A stretch of DNA of 64,000 nucleotides from Cellvibrionaceae bacterium (GCA_002707785.1 PANW01000084.1:31721-95720); one strand, 5' to 3'. Shown: positions 33,500-42,721, numbered from the stretch's first letter. The notes: a model not told the origin generated them from the sequence alone. Numbers and translations: made by a program.

Positions 33500-34831
33500 T
33501 TATTTATCGCCGCGACGCTTCTCCATGGCGAGTTCATTGTGGCGTCTGAACATGGCCGTAGCTTTTTGTTGTAATTCTTGAGGAACCGGAGGAAGAGGGG
33601 ACAGTCCTGTTTCTTTTGATGGCAAAGACACTGTGGCGGAGCCGTATGCAGTTTCAGTATCGCGCTGGTTGATCATATTCATTTCAATATCAACTAGATA
33701 GCGGCCATCTTCAACACGCTTGTTGACGACTTTACCGGTCAGGAATTGAGTGTCACCCATATAGTTGAACTTACGGATAGAATCTTCCATTTTCTCAATA
33801 AAGGCATCGTCACCAGCCCAGTCGGAGACCATGTGGTACAGCCATGCCTGGCGCATAACACCGTAATCGTAGGACATCGGATTGCCAATGGCCTTGGCCC
33901 ATTGAGAGTCCCAGTGCAGACGCTGGGCAACATCCCAAACGCCTTGTTCATTTTTCAAATAGAAGGGGGCAATGCGCTTTCGATTCTGGAACCCCAAACG
34001 AGATGCTTTCAGGCCGTACGGGACAAAACCGTATCCGCCTGCGTGGAAGGCAATGATCTCAGTGACTGTCAGTGGGCCTTTAGCCATAGGTTGCAGTTCA
34101 TCACCGATATTCACATCTTCGAAATAACGAGCGTTGGCGCCGCGAACAGTCTCTTGCCCGTAAATAGCATCAATTTTTTCATAGTCTTTATCGGTGTAGC
34201 TGGCGGGCTCAATCTCGGAGTACTTGCCTTTTTTACGGGACTTTCCGCGCTCGGTAAGAACCTGAACGATGCGATAAACTCCAACTACTTCGCCGTGTTG
34301 GTTAATGCACACATCGCGGTCAGTTTGGATGACTGATCGGTCGGCAAATGAAGAATCTTTCTCAACAATGGACTCGAGTCCGCGGAAACAGAAAATTCGA
34401 TCGTTTGCGCGTAGCGGGCGATACCATTCCCATTTGCCACCAGATACAAAAACATGCACACCACGGAAGACGCCTTTAGTTTGTGCTTTGATTTCTTTGG
34501 GAATTCGATCGCCCAGCATCGGGGACTTAATGTGCCCGACCTGAGTGCCGTGACCAATTTGGCCACCCCAGCGCGTATCAAGGCCGTAATCTTCTTCTGT
34601 GTACAAAGGGTTGTCGTCGCCACTGCCGAAAGCCCAATTACGCAAAGCATCCGAATGAGCGGTACTGTAGAGTTCACGGAACTTAAGGGGTTCATCATGC
34701 CCAATCAGTAATCTGGCACGTTCTATATCTTCATCGGTGAGTTTATGGCTTAACGCTTCTTCAAAAGACTTTTCTAGCTTATCTTCTACTTTAAGTGAGT
34801 CTTTGAGTGTCTCATCTTTGTTATTAGACAT
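33500..34831 (-). CDS. double hot-dog MaoC-like acyl-CoA hydratase/dehydratase
   Basis: A 443-residue protein with an N-terminal FAS1-type dehydratase domain (about 45-200) and a C-terminal MaoC-like hot-dog domain (about 245-420). GSGDDNPLYTEEDYG resembles the hydratase-2 motif D-x-N-P-x-H, with Tyr in place of His. It likely adds or removes water at a 2-enoyl-CoA, often a bulky one. It is a single leftward gene with its own terminator, and a palindromic AT-rich site lies about 60 bases upstream. GAGGAT is the probable ribosome site. The first 25 residues are highly charged. Confidence 0.85.
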   Translation of the reverse strand: MSNNKDETLKDSLKVEDKLEKSFEEALSHKLTDEDIERARLLIGHDEPLKFRELYSTAHSDALRNWAFGSGDDNPLYTEEDYGLDTRWGGQIGHGTQVGHIKSPMLGDRIPKEIKAQTKGVFRGVHVFVSGGKWEWYRPLRANDRIFCFRGLESIVEKDSSFADRSVIQTDRDVCINQHGEVVGVYRIVQVLTERGKSRKKGKYSEIEPASYTDKDYEKIDAIYGQETVRGANARYFEDVNIGDELQPMAKGPLTVTEIIAFHAGGYGFVPYGLKASRLGFQNRKRIAPFYLKNEQGVWDVAQRLHWDSQWAKAIGNPMSYDYGVMRQAWLYHMVSDWAGDDAFIEKMEDSIRKFNYMGDTQFLTGKVVNKRVEDGRYLVDIEMNMINQRDTETAYGSATVSLPSKETGLSPLPPVPQELQQKATAMFRRHNELAMEKRRGDK

Positions 34832-35160
34832 ATTGTATTGATCCTCTTATTGGTCAGCTCTGAGATTATGCTAACAAAAAACAACACAAAGATATATATC
34901 ATTAATATGAATGTGGTGATTTTTAATGCTTTATGTCCTCGGTGAAGTTATTTTGTATTTCTGGAGTACTTCTAGGGACGGTAACTATTACATTTTGGGG
35001 CATTTGACGTGACCAAGATGAGTGATAGAATCAGGGCAATCGGTTATATCTTTCAACTTAACTAGATCTATATAATCTTCTTCCATTGCATCTAAATCTA
35101 CTGTGATTACTGAAAAGCTCTTTCCTGAGTGGGTCATAGTAGGCCAGAAATAGGGTTCTC
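34832..35160. promoter_or_regulatory. divergent promoter region with ATATATCAT site
   Basis: This 329-base gap separates the leftward dehydratase from the rightward FadR-type gene. At 34891-34913 lies GATATATATCATTAATATGA, related to the AATCAT-taat-ATGATT palindrome at 38706. Nothing else gene-like is seen. Confidence 0.4.
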
Positions 35161-35943
35161 ATGAGCTTATACAATGCTAGGGCTAAGCGCAGCGTCCGAA
35201 TACCGAAGGCTTCGGAGCTAATAGCACGTAAAATCAAACATGATATCGTTACTAAAGTCTTGGAAGAGGGGCAGCTCCTGCCTCCAGAGGTGAAGTTAAT
35301 GGATGAGTTTGGTGTTTCGCGCCCAACCATCCGTGAGGCTTATCGGATACTGGAGGCAGATCGCCTCGTCAGCGTAACCCGCGGGGCTAAAGGAGGGGCT
35401 GTGGTTCACCGGCCGGATCCCCAGCTGATTACGGAGCATATCTTGTTGGTGCTGGGGTGGGAGCAGGCAAAAGTCAGCGATTTCTACGAAGCTCGTGCTA
35501 CGATCGAGCCAGGTATGGCCCGGGTGGTCGCGTTAAAAGCCTCTAAGACAGCCCCAGCTGTGTTGCAGGATATTCTGGATCGCGCTCGTTTGCAGATCAA
35601 AAACACAGAAGACTTTGCCGAAGTGCTAACCGAGTTTCACACTGCGTTGGTAGATTTGGGGGGCAATCACATGCTGAAACATGTGGCGGCGGCAATGCAT
35701 GAAGTTATTTTGCGGCACAAAGCCTTAGTATTAACTCAGTTGCGACGAGATAAAAACGATACCGATTTCTTTGCGGATGCCGAAGTAGGGCTCAAATCGT
35801 ACAAAAAACTCATTACGCTGATACAGAATAAAAAGTCTGATGAAGCTGAGGCTCACTGGCGCCGTCACATTCAGCGCGCGAATGAAACCTGGTTGGCGCA
35901 GTTTGATATTCCGATTGAGGATTTGTATCACGAGCTCAAGTGA
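35161..35943 (+). CDS. FadR/GntR family regulator (FCD domain)
   Basis: A 260-residue paralogue of the regulator at 21350, co-linear throughout. The winged helix contains LPPEVKLMDEFGVSRPTIREAYRILEAD and the wing RGAKGGAVVH. The FCD domain has the metal-type residues in EARATIEPGMA, EFHTALVDLGG and a histidine in RHKALV. ATAGGG precedes the ATG by seven bases. It is divergent from the dehydratase and is probably one of the master regulators of the window. Having two such similar regulators may mean shared operators. Confidence 0.9.
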   Translation: MSLYNARAKRSVRIPKASELIARKIKHDIVTKVLEEGQLLPPEVKLMDEFGVSRPTIREAYRILEADRLVSVTRGAKGGAVVHRPDPQLITEHILLVLGWEQAKVSDFYEARATIEPGMARVVALKASKTAPAVLQDILDRARLQIKNTEDFAEVLTEFHTALVDLGGNHMLKHVAAAMHEVILRHKALVLTQLRRDKNDTDFFADAEVGLKSYKKLITLIQNKKSDEAEAHWRRHIQRANETWLAQFDIPIEDLYHELK

Positions 35944-35964
35944 TTTTGTATTTGGTAAAATAGA

Positions 35965-36002
35965 GTTACGAAAAAACCGCCTTTTGGCGTTTTTTTCGTA
36001 AC
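35965..36002. terminator. bidirectional rho-independent terminator
   Basis: A symmetrical hairpin runs GTTACGAAAAAA-CGCC-tttt-GGCG-TTTTTT-CGTAAC with one extra base per arm. It gives T runs on both strands and sits between the convergent FadR-type and NMO-type genes. Confidence 0.92.
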
Positions 36003-36018
36003 TGGCTTGTTTTTTTGA

Positions 36019-36990
36019 TTATCCTAACTGGCTACTGGCACGATCTAGGTATTCTTTGGCCTCTTTAACCATTCGATCCAAAAGGTCGGCGCAGCTTGGG
36101 ATGTCATGGATCAAACCAACGACCATACCTGCTGTAACAATACCGTCATTTGGGTTTCCTTCGCGGATGGCTTCGCGGCCACGAGCGCCAGCAACCAAGT
36201 GTCGGATTTCTCCAAACTCAACGCCGCCGGCGCGGTTTTCCATGGAAACCACTTCGTCGGAAATGTCATTTTTCAGTACCCGTGCCGTATTATTCAACGT
36301 GCGGAAGATCAGGTTGGTGCTGCGCTCGTCGGCATCGACCAATGCTTGTTTGATATTTGCGTGGATCGGAGCTTCTTGGGTGGCACAGAAGCGAGTGCCC
36401 ATATTCACGCCTTGCGCACCCAGAGCTAATGCCGCGGCCATGCCGCGTCCGTTACCAATACCACCTGAAGCAATAACAGGAATTTTCAGCGCGCTAACCG
36501 CAGCGGGGATTAAGACCAGCCCTGGGATATCTTCTTCGCCAGGATGACCCGCACACTCAAAGCCGTCGATACTAATGGCATCAACGCCCAGGCTTTCGGC
36601 TTTAACTGCATGACGAACGGCAACGCATTTGTGGATAATCTTGATCCCTGCAGCTTTAATCTTGGGCATGAATTTAATCGCACCATTCCCCGCGGTTTCC
36701 ACTACGGTGACGCCAGAAGCGATAATGGCATCAATGTAAGCTTCATAGGGAGGTGGGTTGATAGTCGGGAATATGGTCATGTTGACGCCGAAGGGCTTGT
36801 CCGTCATTGTGCGGCAGCGTTCGATTTCTTTGGTCAGGTCTTCAGGTGTTGCCTGGGATAAGCCTGTCAGCATACCTAGCCCACCGGCATTGGAAACGGC
36901 AGAGGCCATTTCTGCCAATCCGACCCACTGCATACCACCTTGGATAATGGGATATTGAATACCAAGTAATTCACAAATTTGATTTTTCAT
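36019..36990 (-). CDS. nitronate monooxygenase-family flavoprotein
   Basis: A 323-residue FMN protein of the NMO family, shorter than the one at 30622 and of the standard enoyl-reductase-like length. YPIIQGGMQWVG opens the barrel; GFECAGHPGEEDI and ASGGIGNGRGMAAALALGAQGVNMG are the active-site and phosphate loops. It follows the ligase at 37051 by 60 bases on the same strand. As with its paralogue, an acyl-CoA reductase role like IpdC fits the context; nitronate oxidation cannot be excluded. AGGGC precedes the ATG. Confidence 0.9.
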   Translation of the reverse strand: MKNQICELLGIQYPIIQGGMQWVGLAEMASAVSNAGGLGMLTGLSQATPEDLTKEIERCRTMTDKPFGVNMTIFPTINPPPYEAYIDAIIASGVTVVETAGNGAIKFMPKIKAAGIKIIHKCVAVRHAVKAESLGVDAISIDGFECAGHPGEEDIPGLVLIPAAVSALKIPVIASGGIGNGRGMAAALALGAQGVNMGTRFCATQEAPIHANIKQALVDADERSTNLIFRTLNNTARVLKNDISDEVVSMENRAGGVEFGEIRHLVAGARGREAIREGNPNDGIVTAGMVVGLIHDIPSCADLLDRMVKEAKEYLDRASSQLG

Positions 36991-37050
36991 CGTCTTGCCC
37001 TGCTTGCGTTATTAGGGGTAGTTAAGTTGATTGTCAGTGACAGTTTTAGC

Positions 37051-38580
37051 CTATTTTGTGGTGGATGGTTCTTTGTTCTCAGTATGAGAAAACATTTCCT
37101 TTAATGTATGAATGCTGACTTTCATTGAGTCAGTGCGTGGCAGGTCATCCAGAATTTTAATTTGAGCGGGCGTTTTATAGGCAACCGTGCTCTTTCGAAC
37201 AAAGGCTATTAATTCCTCTTCGCTGATATCGTTGTAACCGTCATGAAGCTCGACAGCAGCAACAGGTATAGCGCCTAATCGGCGGTCAGTAAGGCCTAAA
37301 ACAGCGGCATTTTTTACGGCTTCGTGCTGCAAGATAATATCTTCGACTTCTCGAGGTAAGACTTTGAAGCCGCCGCGAATAATGGCGTTGTCGGCGCGAC
37401 CGCGGATGTACAGGAATCCATCCTCGTCTAGCTCTGCTAGATCAGTCGTTCTGACCCAGCAGGATTCACTGGCTTGCTTGGAGCGTACTTCCAGTAGCCC
37501 AACACCGTTATTCATTACATCACCGCTGTCGGGGTCAATAATGCGAAGTTCTACGCCCGGCTGTGCGCGGCCGACAGAGCCGCGTTTGGTTGTTGAATGT
37601 TGTCGGTGGTCTTTAAGTGTCCAGCCGGTAATGGCACCGGCAAACTCGGTGGCACCATATACATCAAGAATGGCAATGCCGTATTTTTCTTCAAATTCTT
37701 CTTGTAAATCCAGGGGGAGGGGCGCACTGCCAGAGCGCAGGGCGATTAGGCTGTCAATGTCAGACTTCTCCGTGCCAGCATCCATCACCATACGGATTGC
37801 TGTCGGCGGCAAAGAAGCGGCTTTAATTTTATAGGCTTTGACAGCACGTACCCACTCTGGCACGGAGAACTTCTCAAGCAGGCAAAATGAGCGGCCATTG
37901 ATGACTGAATCAAAGACAAAATACAGGCCACCAATGTGCACTAAAGGCCCACTTAACAGGGAAACGCCGGTTTTTAACTTCAGCGCGACACCGTCTTTTC
38001 CATAGTGTTGAGCAGCACTCAGTACCGATTGTGAAAAGCTGGAGTGTGATAATTTAATACGTTTGGCTGGGCCTGTAGTGCCGCTGGTAAGCATCAGAAT
38101 AGCGGTATCGGGCAATAGCTCGTGATGTGGTCCAGCGCCTGGGATATCGCGCTCGCCGATCAGTGTCGCTGAAAGCTCTTCCGCTGCCGTAATCTCAATG
38201 GCAACGGCGCCGGTTTTATTTGCGCACTCGAGAATCTCTTGATGCTGCCAGTCTTCAGGGTCGGCAAGAATAACCGGAGCCTGCAGCTTTTCCAGATCGG
38301 CAGCAATTTTATCGGCTGATTGAAACGGATTAACCGGTGCAATACAACGCTTGCTGGCCAGTATTTGCAATACCGCAGCGACATGTGCCGGACGGTTGCG
38401 CAGCACTATGGCGACAGCGGCTCCTTTAGGGAGCTGAGCATGATTTAACATCTCTTCGATGCGATCCATGCCGCGCTGCAGTTGCCCCCATGAGTACCAG
38501 GTTTGTTTGAACTCAAGCGCCCCTTTGTCGGGGTCTAAAACGAGAATGTCTCGAATTCGCTGGGCGAGTTCCAGTTGCAT
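37051..38580 (-). CDS. AMP-forming acyl-CoA synthetase
   Basis: A 509-residue ANL ligase closely related to the one at 19542. It has LTSGTTGPAKRIKLSHSSF, YGATEFAGAITGW, DLAELDEDGFLYIRGRADNAIIRGG and PRTDSMKVSIH. The start at ATG 38580 (MQLELAQRI) aligns with the paralogue and has AGGACT upstream; the start ten codons earlier does not. It heads a leftward pair with the NMO-type gene. A nested inverted repeat lies about 100 bases upstream. The C-terminal lysine position reads SMKVS, so it is probably active. Confidence 0.92.
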   Translation of the reverse strand: MQLELAQRIRDILVLDPDKGALEFKQTWYSWGQLQRGMDRIEEMLNHAQLPKGAAVAIVLRNRPAHVAAVLQILASKRCIAPVNPFQSADKIAADLEKLQAPVILADPEDWQHQEILECANKTGAVAIEITAAEELSATLIGERDIPGAGPHHELLPDTAILMLTSGTTGPAKRIKLSHSSFSQSVLSAAQHYGKDGVALKLKTGVSLLSGPLVHIGGLYFVFDSVINGRSFCLLEKFSVPEWVRAVKAYKIKAASLPPTAIRMVMDAGTEKSDIDSLIALRSGSAPLPLDLQEEFEEKYGIAILDVYGATEFAGAITGWTLKDHRQHSTTKRGSVGRAQPGVELRIIDPDSGDVMNNGVGLLEVRSKQASESCWVRTTDLAELDEDGFLYIRGRADNAIIRGGFKVLPREVEDIILQHEAVKNAAVLGLTDRRLGAIPVAAVELHDGYNDISEEELIAFVRKSTVAYKTPAQIKILDDLPRTDSMKVSIHTLKEMFSHTENKEPSTTK

Positions 38581-38677
38581 GGCAGAGTCCTGTTTATCGA
38601 GATTACCCATTTATATACTTTCCGGCGTTACATTCTGTATTTATAGATCGTATGCGTACGAAACCTATAAGGACTGA

Positions 38678-38730
38678 CATCTTGTTAATACGCCATAATA
38701 ATATCAATCATTAATATGATTAACAAGATG
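38678..38730. promoter_or_regulatory. nested inverted repeat around AATCAT-taat-ATGATT
   Basis: CATCTTGTTAAT at 38678-38689 and ATTAACAAGATG at 38719-38730 are perfect 12-bp inverted arms. Inside lies AATCAT-TAAT-ATGATT (38706-38721), which includes the octamer. It is about 100 bases upstream of the leftward ligase. The rest of the 377-base gap 38581-38957 holds a terminator and no gene. Confidence 0.5.
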
Positions 38731-38844
38731 GATAAATGACGAAAGACCGTTTTTAGAGCAAGTTTTTAATGGGGGTTGGCGTGACCAAAGTTACATATCG
38801 TACGCACGAATAGAGCCGGGGGAGGGTGGGATAGGGATACGAGG

Positions 38845-38872
38845 AAAGATGCGTCGGAAAGACCGCATCTTT
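38845..38872 (-). terminator. probable terminator after dehydrogenase pair
   Basis: AAAGATGCG at 38845-38853 pairs perfectly with CGCATCTTT at 38864-38872, 86 bases past the stop of the leftward dehydrogenase. A second small palindrome, TTTATCTC-TG-AGATAAA, overlaps it at 38870-38886. The T run is short. Confidence 0.6.
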
Positions 38873-38957
38873 ATCTCTGAGATAAAAGCCGGAGCTTCAC
38901 TACCGAAACTGTTACTGCCGAGAATCATCAGCAACACTACAGGAAGTGCTAAGAGCG

Positions 38958-40166
38958 CTAAGCAAGCTCGTTAAAAGGAATGTTTTTGTCACCCCTCATT
39001 TCACCGGGCATGCCGAGTACGCGCTCAGCGATTTGATTCAGCAACACCTCATCAGCCCCACCAGCAACCCGCATAGCCGTAGACCAGATATAAGTCTTTT
39101 GCATCTCTTCGGCTGCATGATCACTTGGGCTTGTGGCTAACCCGCTTAAGCCTTGTATTTCCATGCCAAAGCCGGCACTTTGTTGCAGACGTTGTGCATA
39201 CACCAGCTTCAGTAGTGAAGCTTCCGCACCAGGGCCACTCCCTTGGGATAGTTTTGTCAGCATGCGCAAGTGAAAATTCTTCTGCCCTTGCTCCAGGCTG
39301 TACCAGTAAGCCAAGCGTTCACGCACGCAATCGTTGTCCAGTGCCGTGCCGCGGTCACCCGGTGTTTGGGCGGCAAGTTCAATCAGGTAGTCAACACTTT
39401 CGCTTTCTTTCAGTTCGGCCGATGATAGGCGTTCGCTGGTCAGCACTGTCATCGCGCAAGCCCAGCCTTCGCCTACCTCACCAATTCGGTATTTATCGGG
39501 AATGCGAACATCGGTCATAAAGGTTTCATTGAAATCGGACTCGCCGGAAATTTGGCGAATAGGGCGGATATCAATGCCGGGGCTTTTCATGTCGATCAGA
39601 AAGAAGGTGAGGCCTTTGTGTTTCGCGACGGTGGGGTCGGTGCGGGCAAGTAAAATGCCCCAATCGGCATGGTGTGCCCAGCTGGACCACACTTTCTGGC
39701 CATTGACGACCCATTCGTCACCGTCTTTCACGGCTTTGGTGCGAAGTCCTGCTAAATCTGATCCGGCGGCGGGCTCAGAGAACAGCTGGCACCAGGTGAT
39801 GTCACCTTTTAAAGTGGGCTCGGCAAAGCGCTTTAACTGGTCTTCAGTTCCGTGTTTACGAATCACGGGAATCGCCATACTTTGGCCGATGCCCACAACA
39901 GGCCCCAGAGGCAATTCGTATTTACCTTCTTCGGTATCAAAGAGGATGCTTTCCATTTCGGAGCCGGCGCGGCCGCCAACATCTTTAGGGAGACGAATGC
40001 CGGCGTATCCGGCTTCTGCTTTTTTTGCCTGCCAGGCTTTTGCTTTGGCGACAAATTCTTGCTCTTTGGTATCAGCGGTAATGGTAAATTCAGGCGCATT
40101 TTGCATTAACCACTGGCTGACTTCAGAGCGGAATGCAGCTTCATCGGGCGTATCGTTAAAGTCCAT
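38958..40166 (-). CDS. acyl-CoA dehydrogenase, long subunit of a pair
   Basis: A 402-residue acyl-CoA dehydrogenase with FSEPAAGSDLAGLRTKA, GQKVWSSWAHHADWG and the C-terminal VAGGADEVLLNQIAERVLGMPGE. The common EGTSE glutamate position is Gly again. It follows the short subunit by 44 bases; here the order is short then long, the reverse of the other two pairs. Likely a heteromeric dehydrogenase for a bulky acyl-CoA. Confidence 0.9.
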   Translation of the reverse strand: MDFNDTPDEAAFRSEVSQWLMQNAPEFTITADTKEQEFVAKAKAWQAKKAEAGYAGIRLPKDVGGRAGSEMESILFDTEEGKYELPLGPVVGIGQSMAIPVIRKHGTEDQLKRFAEPTLKGDITWCQLFSEPAAGSDLAGLRTKAVKDGDEWVVNGQKVWSSWAHHADWGILLARTDPTVAKHKGLTFFLIDMKSPGIDIRPIRQISGESDFNETFMTDVRIPDKYRIGEVGEGWACAMTVLTSERLSSAELKESESVDYLIELAAQTPGDRGTALDNDCVRERLAYWYSLEQGQKNFHLRMLTKLSQGSGPGAEASLLKLVYAQRLQQSAGFGMEIQGLSGLATSPSDHAAEEMQKTYIWSTAMRVAGGADEVLLNQIAERVLGMPGEMRGDKNIPFNELA

Positions 40167-40210
40167 GGTGTTACTCTCTTTGTATTCTGTTCGAGTCGTG
40201 TTGTTGTGGG

Positions 40211-41320
40211 TTAAGCCGCTTTAACAGCGTTAATGAGCTTGTCGCTCCACAGGCTTTTGCCGCCCAGAAGTCCGGCCAACAGGCGCTCTCGACGGTAATA
40301 AAAATGGCAGTTGGCCTCGAAGGTATAGCCGATGCCGCCATGGACTTGCAGGTTTTCTCGTGCTGCGGTTTCAAAAGCATCAAGCGCACTGAGTCGACTG
40401 ACGGCAATGGCTTCGCCGGTGTCGGATGCGTTATTAGCGAGGCACCAGGTGGCGTACATGGCATTGGAGCGCGCAATTTCCAGTTTGACGTAAACTTGAG
40501 CCAGCTTATGCTTAATGGCTTGGTAGCTGCCCAGCTTACGCCCAAAAATCTGTCTCTCAAGGGAGTAGTCTCTGGCCATATAGAGGCAGGTTTCGGTGCC
40601 GCCAATTTGTTCGAGGGCGATGATGGCGGCGGCATAGTTCAGCGTTTTGTACAACGCTTGCTGGCTGTCGCAGTCGTCTAATTCAAGTAGCTCAGCCGGC
40701 GTCTGATCGAACGACAGTTGAGCAAAGGGACGCAGCTCATCAAAGCTGGAAAGCTGGGTTTTCTGAATGCCGTCTTGCGTGAGGTCGACAAGCGCTAAGG
40801 CCAATTTGCCTTGATGTTGGCAAGTGACAACCGCCAAATGGGCGTAGTGGCCGTCGGCCACAGGCAATTTCTTACCGCTGAGACCATTGCTGTCCAGCCG
40901 GCATTGCGGTAGCGGGGGTGATTGCATGTCACCGGCACCTTCGTGCGTGGACAAAGTGGCAATGATTTCACCGCTGGCTATTCTGGGTAGCCACGTTTCT
41001 TTTTGCTTTTGAGTTCCGGCCAACTCGATAATCTTGGCCGCTTGTACAACGCTGGAAACAAACGGAATAGCGGCATTATAGCGGCCCACTTCTTCGGCCA
41101 CCACGGCCAGCTCCATCGCGCTCATGCCTATGCCACCAAACTCTTCGGGAATTGCTGCACCGAGAAACCCCAATTCAGCCAGGTTTTGCCACAGAACTTG
41201 GTCGTAATCCGCTTTTTCATCAATAAGTTGGCGGAGACGGTCAGGGGTGGAGACTTCGGCCAGTAATTTATTGGCCTGCTCAGCAAGCATTTTTTGATCA
41301 TCTGAAAGATCGAAATTCAT
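40211..41320 (-). CDS. acyl-CoA dehydrogenase, short subunit of a pair
   Basis: A 369-residue acyl-CoA dehydrogenase-type protein. FGGIGMSAMELAVVAEEVGRY and QVHGGIGYTFEANCHFYYRR are the diagnostic blocks, and RQIFGRKLGSYQAIKHKLA fits the C-terminal domain start. First gene of its leftward pair. AGAGGAA precedes the ATG, and the octamer-related site at 41449 lies about 130 bases upstream. Confidence 0.9.
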   Translation of the reverse strand: MNFDLSDDQKMLAEQANKLLAEVSTPDRLRQLIDEKADYDQVLWQNLAELGFLGAAIPEEFGGIGMSAMELAVVAEEVGRYNAAIPFVSSVVQAAKIIELAGTQKQKETWLPRIASGEIIATLSTHEGAGDMQSPPLPQCRLDSNGLSGKKLPVADGHYAHLAVVTCQHQGKLALALVDLTQDGIQKTQLSSFDELRPFAQLSFDQTPAELLELDDCDSQQALYKTLNYAAAIIALEQIGGTETCLYMARDYSLERQIFGRKLGSYQAIKHKLAQVYVKLEIARSNAMYATWCLANNASDTGEAIAVSRLSALDAFETAARENLQVHGGIGYTFEANCHFYYRRERLLAGLLGGKSLWSDKLINAVKAA

Positions 41321-41722
41321 CTCGGAAGTTTCCTCTGATTGCCGTGACGGGCTTTATTGTTTCGAATAAGGCTACATTGTTTCAAGCAAGACTGCAGTCG
41401 CCTAATCCGCTTATCACCAGTGTATCTGACTGGCACTACTCAAACTTTAATCATTATAAAGATATATATGTATAGGTGGCAAGGCTTGATCAGAATGGCT
41501 CTTTAGGTCGCCTTATTTATGGGTGGCCTCGGTAACGCCTGGGTTTATTCAGCGCTGCGCTTATCTACTATAGACTTTCATTGTGTAAGAATAGATATAA
41601 TGATTTATATATTTTTGTTGGCTGAACGGGATAAGCTATAAAAATAAACCTAAAAACCAAAATTAAGAATAGACCTAAAAGTTTGTTTACAACTCTGTAA
41701 GACAAGACTTGGAGAGAAGCTC
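41321..41722. promoter_or_regulatory. 402-base divergent promoter region with two AT-rich sites
   Basis: No gene is seen. AATCATTATAAAGATATATATG at 41449-41470 shares AATCATTATAA with the palindrome at 50832. AGATATAATGATTTATATAT at 41593-41612 is nearer the rightward DUF2889 gene. One site on each side would let a shared regulator control both operons. Confidence 0.4.
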
Positions 41723-42721
41723 ATGACTGAGTTAATAGCCACGGAACTACCCAATCCCGCGGGCGCAGCCCCCCTACGAAGTCCTCATTCACTACGGCGT
41801 ACCACCTCTATCGACGTAACTTGGCCAAGCGGTGATGCAGGAGATATGTTATTTGAGGCTGCCGGACGCGATTGTTACACCGGGTCAGAGGGTTCGGAGC
41901 CAACGGTTATGGCCGCGGATGCGTTTGTGGCAACCCTGCAACAGGACAGAACGATAGTGAATATAGGCGCCACACCGCCACGAGCAAATATCCGGGAGCT
42001 GATTGGCGCCAGAGGTGGTGGCTACCTGCGTCAGAAAATTGCGGAAAGCCTGGTTGAGGAGCACAAACGCGGCACACTGCTGTATCAATTATTGGACGAT
42101 TTGTCAGGCACCAGTTTGATTGCCGGTTGGGCCTGGTCGCGTTGGCCAAACTCTCCTGCAGCAAAACGGATGGAGGAGCGGGTCGTTGATCTGCGTAGTA
42201 AAATGGAGGGGGTCTGTATAGGATTTAGACTGGGTTCGAGTGCTTTGGATACCGGTGCGCCCAGTACGCATCGCTCTTCTCCGGTTGTGCCGTTGATTAA
42301 CCCACAAGACCCCAAGGGCTGGCATCCCATGCCAGACTATTCGGAGACTTCCATGCGGCGAGCGCGACGGATGGATATTTGGTTTGAAGACGATATTCAC
42401 ATTGATGCCGCTTTTCAAGACAGCGCCACAGCGCCTGAAGGCGGCCGTATTGCAGTACATGAGTACGGATTACAGTTAACCGTCGATGCGGCCTCGGGAC
42501 GGGTCAAAACCATCGGCGCTATCCCTCATGTCTTACCATTCCCGGAATGCCCTTCCGCGGTGGGCAAGTTGCAGCGTTTGCAGAATGCGCCGGTGTCGGA
42601 ATTTCGCAGTTTGATACTGGATGAGTTGGCTCAGGTAGAAGGTTGCACGCATCTGAATGATGCCTTGCGGGCGTTGGCCGATGTGCCGCAATTGATTGAG
42701 GCGTTGAGCTCGAGCTGTTGA
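41723..42721 (+). CDS. DUF2889 domain protein
   Basis: A 332-residue cytosolic protein that fits DUF2889. It has RRTTSIDVTWP near the start, a middle part with HEYGLQLTVDAASGRVKTIGAIPHVLPFPECP, and the C-terminal EGCTHLNDALRALADVPQ. The family is of unknown function but appears in catabolic clusters of hydrophobic compounds. GGAGAG precedes the ATG. It is rightward, 70 bases ahead of an aldo/keto reductase. The E-G-C-T-H-L segment could bind a metal; that is a guess. Confidence 0.78.
   Translation: MTELIATELPNPAGAAPLRSPHSLRRTTSIDVTWPSGDAGDMLFEAAGRDCYTGSEGSEPTVMAADAFVATLQQDRTIVNIGATPPRANIRELIGARGGGYLRQKIAESLVEEHKRGTLLYQLLDDLSGTSLIAGWAWSRWPNSPAAKRMEERVVDLRSKMEGVCIGFRLGSSALDTGAPSTHRSSPVVPLINPQDPKGWHPMPDYSETSMRRARRMDIWFEDDIHIDAAFQDSATAPEGGRIAVHEYGLQLTVDAASGRVKTIGAIPHVLPFPECPSAVGKLQRLQNAPVSEFRSLILDELAQVEGCTHLNDALRALADVPQLIEALSSSC

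Noticed and set aside
33746..34336. 196-residue open frame on the plus strand
   Set aside because: Antisense to the MaoC-type dehydratase; no start site and no recognisable domain.
38648..38808. Similar GTATGCGTACG and GTACGCACG sequences flanking the nested repeat
   Set aside because: The match is short and imperfect, and no function could be argued.
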